64,000 nt of DNA from Taenia hydatigena (GCA_036345935.2 JADWOT020000005.1:19198369-19262368), one strand, 5' to 3'. Positions 15,201-25,008 are shown, counted from the first letter of the stretch. Made by a program: numbers and translations. The notes: a model not told the origin generated them from the letters alone.

Positions 15201-16128
15201 CCAAGGCTTTTACCTGTCCATTAGATATTCACCACTTTTCTTGCAGTCAGCGTGAATTTTAGTTTTAACAAAATCGAAATCGATGGGTCCTAGCCCACTA
15301 AAATAACAGTCAAATTGATGAGAAAACAAACATTTATACCGGAAAGCACCAACATCTGTCACTTTAACCGATGAGAAAAACTTGTCGCAAACATCAAGGA
15401 TTTTTACCATTTGTGGATAAAGCAGCATCAGGTGTTCCCGCAGCTCGATTCGATGAGACATGTATTCTTTGTGCCAGGGATTGGCGAAATTCATTCCACT
15501 ATTCTAGTAAAAATTACTAAAAGCAACTACGTTGGCTCTAAGATAGGCGTAGTTAAATCGTCCACTGCTAATCCCTTAATGGGTGGGACTTTAAGTGATT
15601 GCTGCAAAACGTTCCTCTGCATGCTATTGAAAAAATTAGCCTGGACTTCAACTAGAACTTGGTTAAGTTCAGCCTCTTTTCCGTTGCGCAGTTTCTTTGG
15701 GATCTTTGAAATAATATTATGCAGCCAGCTTTCATGTATGGATGGTATTACACTTTCTTTAACGCATCCGACCAACTTCTCGTATGCGATTCGCAATCTA
15801 CGATCCTCACTCATCATCTACGTACCAAATGATGGCAAAGATTCCGTACATATGATGGAAGCACAGGATCTGAAGACGCTGATTCCATTCTCATTTTGGC
15901 TTGTTTCATGCGCAAAGATTTTAGCACTTTAGCTTGTGAAAGCCTGAAAATAAACACATTATCAAGACGCTACAAGATTTTATTGTATTTTGCTTCACGG
16001 TCTTTGGATATTGTAAAAGCCAACATAGCCTTCAGCTTCGAGTCCTCTTCCCTAGCCTTGATATAATTTTTCACATCTTCTATGGGGGGCAGTTTTTCAC
16101 TAAAAGAGGTCCTGTGTCTGCTGCCCAT
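247..16128 (-). CDS. DNAH12: Axonemal inner-arm dynein heavy chain, DNAH12-like (partial, 3' end off window)
   Basis: This is a motor subunit of a single-headed inner dynein arm, which drives ciliary and flagellar bending by ATP hydrolysis. The 36 exons in the window encode about 2,570 residues from the start MGSRHRTSF at 16128. Order seen: N-terminal tail; linker (exons 13-19, with [19 protein letters not shown]); AAA1 Walker [13 protein letters not shown] near residue 1305 and Walker [11 protein letters not shown] in the next exon; AAA2 P-loop GMPLGGKTK near 1590; AAA3 P-loop [10 protein letters not shown] near 1948 with Walker [13 protein letters not shown]4 P-loop GVGGSGRQS near 2310. The last exon ends as the stalk begins ([13 protein letters not shown]), so the stalk, AAA5, AAA6 and C-terminal domain lie beyond base 1. 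From memory the sequence is closer to DNAH12 than to DNAH7 or DNAH3 ([20 protein letters not shown]). An Ala/Glu/Pro-rich insert before exon 15 looks lineage-specific. The DNAH12 versus DNAH3 choice is inference; the family is not in doubt. Confidence 0.93.
247..16128 (-). other. DNAH12: Exon map of the DNAH12-like gene (36 exons)
   Basis: Exons 5' to 3' on the minus strand: 16128-15974, 15943-15850, 15817-15531, 15498-15340, 15297-15214, 15183-15072, 15038-14847, 14227-14071, 14034-13943, 13859-13681, 13603-13468, 13089-12964, 12860-12526, 12370-12028, 11964-11578, 11220-11017, 10802-10512, 9699-9595, 8892-8542, 8364-8110, 8036-7944, 7369-7223, 7144-6899, 6321-6092, 5538-5355, 5284-5060, 4933-4427, 4354-4067, 3692-3526, 3296-3104, 2289-2009, 1929-1845, 1801-1623, 1541-1349, 976-581, 500-247. 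Every junction is GT...AG. I checked the summed exon lengths against the expected reading phase at the later junctions and they agree. The longest introns are 2290-3103, 9700-10511, 8893-9594, 14228-14846 and 6322-6898; I saw no second gene in them. The last donor could instead lie near base 210, because the read-through residues YVGHLREL resemble the family. I recognised no further exon in bases 1-209. Confidence 0.85.
14035..15973 (-). other. Cluster of seven ultrashort introns at the 5' end of the dynein gene
   Basis: The first six introns and the eighth are 30-42 nt long: 15944-15973 (30), 15818-15849 (32), 15499-15530 (32), 15298-15339 (42), 15184-15213 (30), 15039-15071 (33) and 14035-14070 (36). 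The seventh (14228-14846) and most later introns are ordinary or long. Each short one begins GT and ends AG, and its removal restores the reading frame and gives residues that align with the dynein family; for example, removing 14035-14070 joins FFHQHI to VEPYSY. Several lack a good pyrimidine tract. The 42 and 36 nt introns are multiples of three without an in-frame stop, so retention would keep the frame open. Short 5' introns are known in flatworm genes. Confidence 0.82.
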
Positions 16129-16960
16129 CCTTCCTGCTATTTTTGCATAAACGAGACACCCCGATCTCTATCACTTGATTGGTCGACGTCAGCGAAGAGG
16201 AGTATACAACTAAATTAGGATTAAACATACCAATAAAATTCATCAAATAATATTTTAAAAGATGCTCAAGGCGAAACAGCACACAAATGCACAAAGGTGG
16301 TACTGTGATTTTGCAAAAATCTGAAAATCATTTTGAATAAAACCCTATGTAAATTAACTAAAATTCTCCAACTAACGACTTGCATAAAAGAACATCTTTG
16401 AAAATGCTTAAAAACCCTGCAGAATGGTTAAACTATACGCTTTATGCTATTCGATTGCTACCACGAGTTTTGAGCAATGGATTCAAGGACGGTTGCTATG
16501 ACAATAAACTAGGCACGCATAAGTGTGTCGAAAAAGAGACCGCGACCTTGAATATTTGAAAGAGGAGTTCACAACATCGTAAGTTCGTTCAAATTCCGAT
16601 AACTAAAAACAAATATAGCAAAGTCATGAATTAGCAAAAAGTTATTGAATCTTCATTGCTAAAAGCCACCGAGAATTTATTCAACAAAATCTAAGACTGG
16701 TTCATTGGCAGATTTCTGGTTGGGTTAGTTGCAATATTTGTGTTACCTAAAAATGGACTTGTAAATGAGAGGCAGAAGGGCGATTTAAACCTGCCCGTGG
16801 ACGAGCAAGATGACTCTTCTGACTTTCAAGAATCTTCTCCTTAATTGCTACGGCCCCGCTACCGCACAACATCTGTTCGATTATGACAAAGTGGCCCAGA
16901 AACGTATAACACTCTCTTAGCGGTGTGGCAAAAATAAAGCGACGCCTATAATATTTGCGC

Positions 16961-17190
16961 ATGTGGGGGACTCCCTCCCCCTCCTTCTGGCCGCCCTTGT
17001 TACTAGAAGTCGGAACATGCTTCGACATATTTACTATGGGAGGGGATAGTACAGCGAGGCCCAGTACGAGAGCTTAGGACGGGGACGAGTCACGTCCCCA
17101 GAAGTCACCACACCGCTCCGCTACCAGGTCCAAACTGTTTTTTCCGCCTCTGGCCTACAAAGCACATTTAAAGAATACAAGTATTACAGT
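16961..17190. repeat. Local repeat, copy 1
   Basis: This block shares a series of segments in the same order with 17451-17640: a CT-rich start with TTCTGG, then TTGTTA.TAGAAGTC, a GG.GA.GAGTCACG block, a CGCT.CTCCGC block, and an end CCTCTGGCC.ACAAAGCACATTTAAAGAATA. The similarity is visible by eye but interrupted by indels and substitutions, so this is an old duplication. No terminal inverted repeats, coding capacity or target-site duplication were recognised. Confidence 0.7.
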
Positions 17191-17450
17191 GCATAATAAT
17201 GTTAGAGGGCCTGAACTACGTACTTTCTGTTTCTATTTAAATTAATTCACAATGCTTTAATAGTTCATGCAAGTTCCTCCTCTTTTCTTCTGCAACGCTT
17301 GCTACTAAGGGACTGGATGTTTCTACACGCATTTATTGTAACAAAAAAAGATATGTGTTGACAGGGCCAAAGTGTTCAACGACTAAGGAGCCTCGGGCTC
17401 TGGAGAGCTACCACGTGCGTCCACGATCAAATTAAAATTGTCCTCTAGCC

Positions 17451-17640
17451 TCTTGCAGGGGGTTCCTCCCCTCTCTTCTGGTCACACTTGTTAGTAGAAG
17501 TCTGCGTATGCAAGATGTGGGATTCAGGCCGGGGAAGAGTCACGCTCCAGCGAGTCTCCACGCTGCTCCGCCACGAGGTTCAAATTGTTTTCTCGCCTCT
17601 GGCCCACAAAGCACATTTAAAGAATATAAATATTACACTC
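17451..17640. repeat. Local repeat, copy 2, with a short third fragment following
   Basis: This is the second copy of the block at 16961-17190, in the same orientation. It is followed at once by a truncated third piece (about 17641-17680) that repeats only the GCACATTTAAAGA..ATAA end. A further weak CT-rich match lies near 17275-17310. The pattern suggests local tandem amplification of an unclassified repeat in the dynein/PSMD4 spacer. Confidence 0.65.
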
Positions 17641-18230
17641 TCGTATAAAGGGCACATTTAAAGAGCATAAGCATCACATTTGTGTTCAGCTTTCCAGGCA
17701 CCTAGTCATTCAGCTCAGCGGCATCGCCCTGGAACTGACCAGCATCTCATTTTTTGAAACACATGCGTAGTGCTTCAAGGTTCCCCTAAGTACTAACAAC
17801 AGCGTAAAATCTATGCATTTGTGACATACCGTAGATCCTGGAACTACTGGTGCAACCTGGAACCCAATCCAATCGATTAATATGCCATGACCAACCCCAA
17901 ATTTGCCCTCCACCAAACCCATTGGTTGAACAAGCATTTAACCCTACTCATATGATTAACATATTATTTATTTTATTCAGTGCTATAGCCTATAATAAGC
18001 AAAGTAGACTCGTTGGAGCCATACTTGCTTTAACGTTAATTATATAGATGTATCAATGCTTTTAAGCACTTTTTTAATTGTGATTCTGTTTTCGTTTTCA
18101 AACTAAATCCTAAATCGGGAAATTCAGTGGTTGTTATTAAATCTTCGTCATTGTCACTTTTCGACATCAATATTTTAATTAGGTGTCTTGATCGCGAACC
18201 TTACAGTCCCTTCTATGATTCATTTGGGAA

Positions 18231-20535
18231 ATGTCGCAGGAGGCAGTGATGATTGCGTATGTGATTAGTTCGATGTTACTGTAAATTTAGTGTGGATAAC
18301 AGCGATTTCATGCGCAATGGTGACTTTACTCCATCACGTCTACAGGCCCAAAACGACGCTGTTAATCTATTATGTCAAGTGAAGCGACAAGCGAACCCGG
18401 AGAATACAGTCGGCCTAATATCCCTAGCCAACACCGAGGTTTTGTGTACCCTGACTAGTGATATGAGCAAAATATACAACAGACTCCATTTAATTCAACC
18501 TAAAGGGGGCATTAGCTTTTGCACATCTGTGCGAATTGCCCACCTGGCTCTTCGCCATCGACAACTTCGTCACCAAAAGATGCGTATAGTCTGCTTCATA
18601 GGTAGTCCAATTAAAGATGACGAGGCTGAGGTACCTATTTTTCTAAATCTTAACACTTGTAGATGGTAAAATTGGCTAAGCGCTTAAAGAAAGAGAAGGT
18701 AAATGTCGACATTGTGAATTTCGGTGAGGATGAAGTGAATCAGAAGAAGCTTCTTGAGTTTATTGAATCAGTGAATGGGAAGGATGGTACTGGGTCTCAC
18801 TTGGTCACGGTCCCGCCAGGAACTGTTCTACATGAGTCCCTCGCCTCGAGTCCTATCATCGCGGGGGAAGATGGTTCTGGGGCTCTACCTGGTTCCGGTA
18901 TTGGTTTGGAGTTCGGTTTGGATGCTGTGGACGATCCGGACCTTATCTATGCTCTCCGCGTTTCTATGGAAGATCAGCGCATGAGACAGGAGCAGGAGGC
19001 AAGCGCAAATTCGGGTGGTCAATCTGCGGCAGTTTTGCCGGGATCTGCCGGTACGTCAGAGGAGGAGTTGCTTCGGCAGGCTCTTGCAATGTCAATGCAA
19101 GTTGGATCTGGAAGCTCTGGCAGCACTTCGGGACCGGTGGATTTGGCCAATATGACGGAGGAGGAGCAAATCGCTTATGCTATTCAAATGTCGATGCAAA
19201 CGCAAGAACAGGAGAGAGCCTCGGATGAAAAGAAATCCGATTCTGAGGTGAGTTTTCTAATCCACTTTATTATTTCTCATTATTGTCGTTTGTCTCTTTA
19301 TTCGAGGAATCTGTGGATGGTCTTCGTTTCACTCTTGCATCCTTTCCCATTAAAGTTTACTGAAACCGGTTTCCTTTACCTGACTAATCATGGTATTGCT
19401 ACTAACTCCTATTTATAGATGCTGCCAACGGATTATTCCACTTTTATTTATTTTTTTAGAAGTGCGTTCGCAATTTCCTTCTCTTTGTCAGTCATGTCAC
19501 TTATCGGCTAATGATCTGATTTTTTATGCTTCCATCCTTGTTTCTAATTTGGTTGCGGAGGTTCAGTTTATCAGCATCAATATGCTGCAGGGCTCTTATA
19601 TATGAGTCAGGATTCGGTAATTGTAGTGCTATTTCATTGTCAAACTCAGGGTGGACGAACTCGGTCTGAATGTGTTCAATTCAGCAGCACTTTGTCATCA
19701 CATGCTATTGAGTTTGGTAAGGCAATCTTGTGTTATTTCAGTAGGGTATATTTCTTATCTACTGCCTTTGAGCAGTTTTAATCATTTTTTTTGCATATCA
19801 GCATTCGAAGAGTCAATGAAATGTTATTTTAAAGCCCTCGGTTCGTTTCTGGGTGCTTTTAATTTGTAGATTCCTCAGTTTTTCTGCTACAGCTCGGAGT
19901 GCTATAGCGCCCCTATTCTTTTTCGAAGCCATGGTTACTCCTAATGCTACGGAAGAGTTGTTTTTCATTGCACAAAGGGGCTGGTGGGCAGGACGCAGTT
20001 TCAGCTAGACAAGTGCCAAATGGTTACATCCGCCACTTATCGATGGAGCAAGTTATGAATATACATTTGCGACTGTCGATTTGTGATCATTAATTTGTTT
20101 GCTTCGGAAAGCCCTAATTCTCCATCCTGATTCTCATTTGGTCGTCACTTAAATCAGGCAGGGTTTCTCCTTTCCGTCTTTCTGTAGAATAACGACAACA
20201 GCGGCAACAACAATGCGAAAATGGATGTGGATGAGGCGCCTTCGACCGTGGGTACCTCAGTCGCAACCACCTCCGAGGCTGCCTGCCACGGCCACCACCA
20301 GTTGTCAGGGGAAGGGGAAGGGGCCAAAGCAAAGGATGACGCTGTGGTGGAATGTGATCCCGAATTCCTCCAGTCCGTATTACAGTATCTGCCCGGTGTG
20401 GATCCACAAAACGAGGAGATGCGCAAGGCAATTGAATCCCTTACCACGGGCTTCAAATCGGATCAAGGCGCGTCAAACGAGACCCCGGAGAAGAAAGATA
20501 ACGACGAGGGTAGTGATGTTGATAAAGATAAATAA
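18231..20535 (+). CDS. PSMD4: 26S proteasome regulatory subunit Rpn10/S5a (PSMD4)
   Basis: This is the ubiquitin receptor of the proteasome 19S cap. It binds polyubiquitin through ubiquitin-interacting motifs (UIMs) and docks on the lid/base through its VWA domain. Four exons, 18231-18256, 18291-18630, 18663-19247 and 20188-20535, join in phase to give 432 residues (human PSMD4 is about 377). Seen: N-terminal VWA domain ([20 protein letters not shown] and [20 protein letters not shown]); UIM1 [15 protein letters not shown] near residue 212; an extra UIM-like [13 protein letters not shown] near 255; a further [16 protein letters not shown] near 289; and the conserved C-terminal [20 protein letters not shown]. 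The start MSQEAVMIA is the only ATG that joins in phase to VDNSD. Drosophila Rpn10 also has three UIMs. An acceptor-like AG lies 24 nt before the ATG. Identity is secure. Confidence 0.97.
18257..18290 (+). other. 34-nt microintron 1 of PSMD4
   Basis: It begins GTATGT and ends TTTAG. Removal joins GC to T and so gives the invariant A-V-D-N-S of the VWA domain; without removal the frame is lost after nine codons. Confidence 0.92.
18631..18662 (+). other. 32-nt microintron 2 of PSMD4
   Basis: It begins GTACCT and ends TTGTAG. It lies between DDEAE and [12 protein letters not shown] in a region that is collinear with human PSMD4, and its removal preserves phase 0. The ATG just after it is therefore an internal codon and not a start. 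Confidence 0.92.
19248..20187 (+). other. Intron 3 of PSMD4 (940 bp)
   Basis: Donor GTGAGT follows the codons for KKSDSE and acceptor TCTGTAG precedes NNDNSGNNN. The intron is AT-rich, with stops in all plus-strand frames. I saw no nested gene or repeat in it. Confidence 0.88.
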
Positions 20536-20557
20536 TTTGGATTTATAGGTTGACCAT

Positions 20558-20563
20558 AATAAA
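20558..20563 (+). terminator. AATAAA poly(A) signal of PSMD4
   Basis: A canonical AATAAA hexamer begins 22 nt after the PSMD4 stop codon, implying a very short 3' untranslated region. No competing signal lies nearer. Confidence 0.8.
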
Positions 20564-21469
20564 GTTCAATTAATATCTTAGATGTAACCTGACTTCTGTT
20601 TTGCGGATAAAAAGGTGAACTTGACCGCCCGCACTATCATGTTTCTGTTTCTCGCAATCAGTTAGTTTTAAAACAATCACCGGATTAGAAAATCCTCCTG
20701 GTCGTCACTTGTTTTCAGCTTATAAAATTCCATTCAACTTTTTTTCTATTTTGGGATTCGTGTGGCTTCTAATGGTTCTGGAAGAGCTTGGAAAACAATG
20801 CTTTGTGGTAAAAACACTCCAATAGAGATCTTGGAAGGGTGCAATGGCCCGAGATACGATCAGCTGGGCGCAAACTAGCATAACCCAGTAGAGATAGTGA
20901 TGCTCAAAAGTCTCAACAGCAGTTCCAGTGAGATGGGAAAGCAGTCTTTTCAACCATAGCCTTACGAAGACTTGTTTCTTATTGGCCTTCTACTTCGCCA
21001 CCTCGCCGTTGTTTGGCCGTTTACCTATCTGGTTTATTCTTGTTTTTCTCATGTGTGAGGTGGCATCCCTTCATGCGGCGTCTATAGTTTCATATAGCCC
21101 TACTATTGGTGACAAGCTGAAGTAATCTCAGGATCCTTCGGCTGAGAGCTCTCGCGAGGGTTTCGTGATGGTAAGTTGTGGAGTGCAGCCAGATGTCGAA
21201 AAAAAATCACATTTCTGGGGTTGGCTCACCGGAAGTATTTCCATTAGGGCAATCGAACTGCTTCTGAACATGCTATGAGGTAAGTTTGAAAGCATGCTTC
21301 GCATCACCGTTGGGTACTAGCATGGGTTTATCATCTGTAACCCTACACATCCAGGTCTACAGCAAAAATTAGTAAGTAAAGAATACGATTGCACTTAGTA
21401 GATGAGTCAGCAAATCAAGTAACTAACTCATAATGGCGAAATATAACTTGCGGCAAATTTGGAAGTGGT

Positions 21470-21668
21470 TGTAGCGATAGCATCTCGACATTGTCCAGAA
21501 GACGAAAGAAAGTGCATAATACTTGGATAAAATATGCAAATTCAACGCACAGCTGGGCAAGGACAGCTGGTATGACCTGGAGGCCAGCCCAACCATAAAC
21601 GGTAGCTAAACAGCCAAAATATTGCACTAACTTTGCGTGAAATGACGACCCATCCAAAAGTCACTACA
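21470..21668 (-). mobile_element. Diverged solo-LTR/TRIM-like copy G
   Basis: Reading TGTAGCG at the left and CTACA at the right, this is a degraded minus-strand copy of the element family clustered at 49.6-53.1 kb. The best-preserved core is the CTGGAGGCCAGCCCA block preceded by GGCAAGGACAGCTGGTATGA, and an AAATTCAACG..CAG block matches the position of the TATATA region. No target-site duplication remains. Similarity was judged by eye. Confidence 0.6.
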
Positions 21669-22100
21669 AGATTCGAAATTCACTCGTTTTAGAGCGAATT
21701 TGTAGCTAGCGGCATTCACTCTGAGGGCCGAACATACACTCGAAGTGGGAAAGCTTACAAATAAAGCACCTCAGCCGCCTCACGTTGAACTCCTACCTGG
21801 CGGCAGACTTAAAATTATGATTTGTTGCATGGTCTCCTAGCTACTCATGATGGTAAACTATTGTTCCATTTTTTTATGCTTTGTTTCGACTTCGAGGAGG
21901 AACGCAGTAAGGTAGTGTCAGATCTCTTATTTGATTATTTAATAACTAATTGATTTTTTATTTTTAGTCAGGTTATTACTCTTAACAGACCTCAGGTTGA
22001 CCCTTGAACCTCTATTTATCATGCTTATTTGTTTTAATTTCTAAACGAGAGCCGGACATTTCGAGAGCTTGGCGGCTTGAAACGTTGTATCTTGGGGCTT

Positions 22101-22128
22101 ACCGGCTGTCTCTTTCCATTGCTTTTAG
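22101..22128 (+). promoter_or_regulatory. Candidate trans-splice (or 5' UTR) acceptor before the RBM15-like gene
   Basis: A pyrimidine-rich tract (TGTCTCTTTCCATTGCTTTTAG) ends in AG at 22128, 20 nt before the first ATG at 22149. It could be the acceptor of a cis intron in a non-coding first exon, or a spliced-leader addition site as used by many flatworm genes. The sequence alone cannot separate the two. Confidence 0.5.
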
Positions 22129-22148
22129 CTACTTAATTGTGTTACTAC

Positions 22149-24294
22149 ATGGGACGAGATGATACAAAGCATGAAACGAACTCCAAAAGCAGTCGAGAGG
22201 GTAGTTCGAGGCGGCGTTGTAAGTACTCAGTCGAAACACATGGCTCTGAGACAAGTTCCTGCCAGAAGCCGAACTATCGAACCCTATGTGTCCGGAAAAT
22301 CTCCTTAAAGTTCAATGTTGATACCATACAAGAACATTTACACGATGCCTTTTCAACGTTTGGTGATGTAGATATTCGTATTTTTAAATCCTCTGAAAGA
22401 AGACTTGCAATTATATACTTCCGGTGAATACCTGTGTGCGCTGCTAAATTTCATAGTTTTAAGCGCTTCATACTTGCATCTAGAACGTATCACTTGGATG
22501 AATACCTGAATTGTAATACTTTATGAGTGTGTTTTTAATTCTAGTCACTCGCGTGATGCTCATCGTGCGTACAGGTGCAAACACCGGGTCTACATTCATG
22601 ACAGAGCTTTCAGTGTAGAAATTTGGGATGATAGGGACCCAGTTCCACGGGATTCGGGAAAGCATGAAGAGTTGTCACCGCACCGACCACGTTCGTCTCC
22701 CAAGCACTCGTCACTCCGTCCCTCTCCTTTCGACGATCGCTCTCGTTCACCGCTGCGCACGCCCACTCGTCATTCTCACTATTCTGGCCGTGGAAGTAGA
22801 CCCGGATCTATGGAGTCTGAGCCCATAAACGACCCTAAAGCCACGAGAACTCTCTTTGTCGGCAGCTTGGAGCCTGACATCACGGAATCTGAGGTTCGTG
22901 AGGCTTTTGAGCGCTATGGAGTTGTTGAGCAGATTGATGTCAAGCATCCCAGTTCTTCACATGCCTACGCTTTCGTCCGCTTCGCCAATGTTGATATGGC
23001 AGTGGTAGCGAAGAGTAAAATGAGTGGGAATTGTATACGTTCCTATCACTGTAAGATTGGCTACGGAAAACCCCTCATTTCCAATGTTTTATACATCAGC
23101 GGACTGGACAATTGGCGAGATGCTGAAGAGCTAGAATGTTTCCTTAATCAGTTTGGGACTCTGGTCAAATTGGACTGGCAATTCAGACAAAACTATGCAA
23201 CGGCAGTGTTCCAAAACACTGAGGTAGCCGAGGAAGTTAATCAACAGTTGAAAACACTGGCCCTGCGTTATCCAGATCGCAGACTAATGGTGGATTTCAT
23301 TGAAGGTGACATTAACAAAGATGTACTCCCTGCGCCTAGACAGTCCTCACTCATCCCCCTCCCTTCCACCTTTACCATCATGCCTGAACTCATCCCCTCT
23401 CTGCCCTTCCCGAATCAATTCGTTGCTGCTGCGTTTGATCTCATGCGTGGTCCAGCGGGAAACAATGAAACTAACGCTTCCGTGTTTGCACCCTCTTCCA
23501 CTGAAGATGCGCGACTACGGCGGCAGCCCCGCTTGATTGATTCCACTCGGCAGCAGCGATTAATCATGGGTCCACCGCCTCGGCGCTTGGCTCCTGCTTC
23601 TCGTTTTGGGGGTCGCGGTGCCTCGCCGATCGATAACCTTCTCCGACCCGACATGACGGATCTTAGCGATCCTGTCCTCTCTTCCATCATTACCATGCCT
23701 GATCTGGAAGCGTTTCTTCGTCCTCACCTCTGGTTTGCTCGTCTCTACACTAAAAAGTCGGTGTTTCGATTTAGATGCCTTCATGTTGTTGGAGATGAAA
23801 AGCTGGCGAAAGAATTGCTCCAATCACCCGCTTTTTCCTCCCCTGAAGGGGTTTTATGCTTCCAGATGGTCCATCAGGCGCGGACTGAGGCCTCATGGAT
23901 GGCGGACGCAGTGGAGCAGATTAACCGGGTCCTAGGCGATCCCTCCTCGCAACCGCCTTTTTCGATCCTTTTGGCGCTTCCGAACCAGGAGGAAAAAATT
24001 GAGGAGGAAAAGGACAGGGATGAAGAGGAAGATTCGAAAATGGAATTTGTAAAGAGACCGCTCACCTGTCTCGTCTCCTATCTGCGTTTGAAGCAAAGAG
24101 CTGGATTTCTCACCCCACTGCCAACTGGAACTGTGGATGGCGGCGAGGAGGGGGAAGGCTTTCTTAAGTACACTCTGCTCTTGCTCACACCGAGTAGTTT
24201 TTCCCTCAGCCTTTTAAAGTTTGCCGCGCCTAGGCTATCCTCTGGACTGGCATTTGTGGATGACTTTTTGGTGCTTTTGTTACTCCGCAACTGA
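22149..24294 (+). CDS. RBM15: RBM15/Spenito-like protein: three RRMs and a SPOC domain
   Basis: Split-ends family RNA-binding protein; family members are adaptors of the nuclear m6A methyltransferase complex and affect splicing, export and transcription. Two exons, 22149-22423 and 22545-24294, join in phase across a 121 bp intron to give about 674 residues. RRM1 (about 43-121) is interrupted by the intron: YRTLCVRKISLKFNVDTIQE, then HSRDAHRAYRCKHRVYIHDR. A short Arg/Ser-rich linker (RDDRSRSP-like) follows. RRM2 starts near 192 (RTLFVGSLEPDITESEVREA) and RRM3 near 271 (NVLYISGLDNW). A C-terminal SPOC-like domain spans about 478-674, with CLVSYLRLKQRAGFLTPLP matching the family VSYLKQKQAAG block. 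The protein is shorter than human RBM15, lacking its long Ser/Gly/Pro regions. An acidic insert (EEKIEEEKDRDEEED) sits inside SPOC. The start at 22149 is the first ATG in frame; RBM15 versus the paralogue RBM15B cannot be resolved. Confidence 0.88.
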
Positions 24295-25008
24295 AATGAT
24301 TCCCCGTATTTTGTTAATGTCATTGATAATACCCCTCTTTGCTACGTATGTGGGTGCACGCGTCCATTTCAGAGCAGGAGTGAATTTTGATTTTTTTAAT
24401 GAATATTTGGGTGTTAGACAGCTCAGCTAAGTCTCAACTGTCCTAACTTTGTTCAATATGTGTAATTCATTTACTTGGATCAGAAAAGAAGGGAACGCAG
24501 CACTATCGAGCTGACTGGATGCCTCCGATTTCGCTCTTATCAACCCTCAGGGAGACTGGTTGCCTCAACCTACGGAATAAGACCTGGCCAGCACGCTGGT
24601 CACTTTGCACCAGTCTGAGCACAGATCGTGGATCACCCATCAATTAGAAGCGTAGTCGTGATCCCCCTCGTCTTGGGTCAACCCGCGTCCCATGTGGTTT
24701 GCATTGCCATTTCTACTTGCTGCAAACGAGTAGGACTGACGCTCAAATAGCTCCATTTGGCTGAATAATTTATGCCTGAGGGTGGATGCACTTTGTGGCG
24801 TTTTTTCTGCTCCAGAAATCCCACTTCCCCAATTAGGCGTGAAAATATGGTTATACAGATTCGGGTCGGCATGGTTTTGTCCAAATCGATTACAGTGATC
24901 CTGGCAATGAAAGACATCTCCACTTGAGGTACAAGTCAAGTCAAGGGACCACACAGTCATGGCTGAAAAATGCAAGCACATCCAGATGATCGAGATCACT
25001 GCTCTTTT
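24295..25008. other. Convergent intergenic region RBM15-like / PIK3R4
   Basis: This 714 bp stretch lies between two convergent stop codons and must hold both 3' untranslated regions. I found no canonical AATAAA close to either stop. Minus-strand open frames at 24640-24999 show no domain and run past the PIK3R4 stop, so they are taken as chance. Confidence 0.6.

Larger units (their letters stand above)
16129..18230. other. Head-to-head intergenic region between dynein and PSMD4
   Basis: This 2.1 kb spacer separates two divergently transcribed genes, so both promoters and 5' untranslated regions should lie here. No TATA box or other element could be assigned with confidence. The middle part (about 16961-17690) holds a locally duplicated GC-richer repeat, listed separately. 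Short open frames, such as the 93-codon minus-strand frame at 16747-17028, run through the repeat and resemble no protein I know. Confidence 0.6.
20564..22148. other. Intergenic region PSMD4 to RBM15-like
   Basis: About 1.6 kb without convincing coding sequence. It contains one diverged copy of the TG...CA element (21470-21668, listed separately) and, at its right end, a pyrimidine tract plus AG just before the RBM15-like start codon. Short frames here show no recognisable domain. Confidence 0.6.

Noticed and set aside
16747..17028. Minus-strand 93-codon frame as an upstream dynein exon
   Set aside because: It lies within the repeated block, has no dynein similarity, and the gene already has a good ATG at 16128.
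24640..24999. Minus-strand 119-codon frame downstream of PIK3R4
   Set aside because: It lies beyond a stop codon that matches the conserved VPS15 C-terminus (IKFWR then stop), and it has no recognisable domain.
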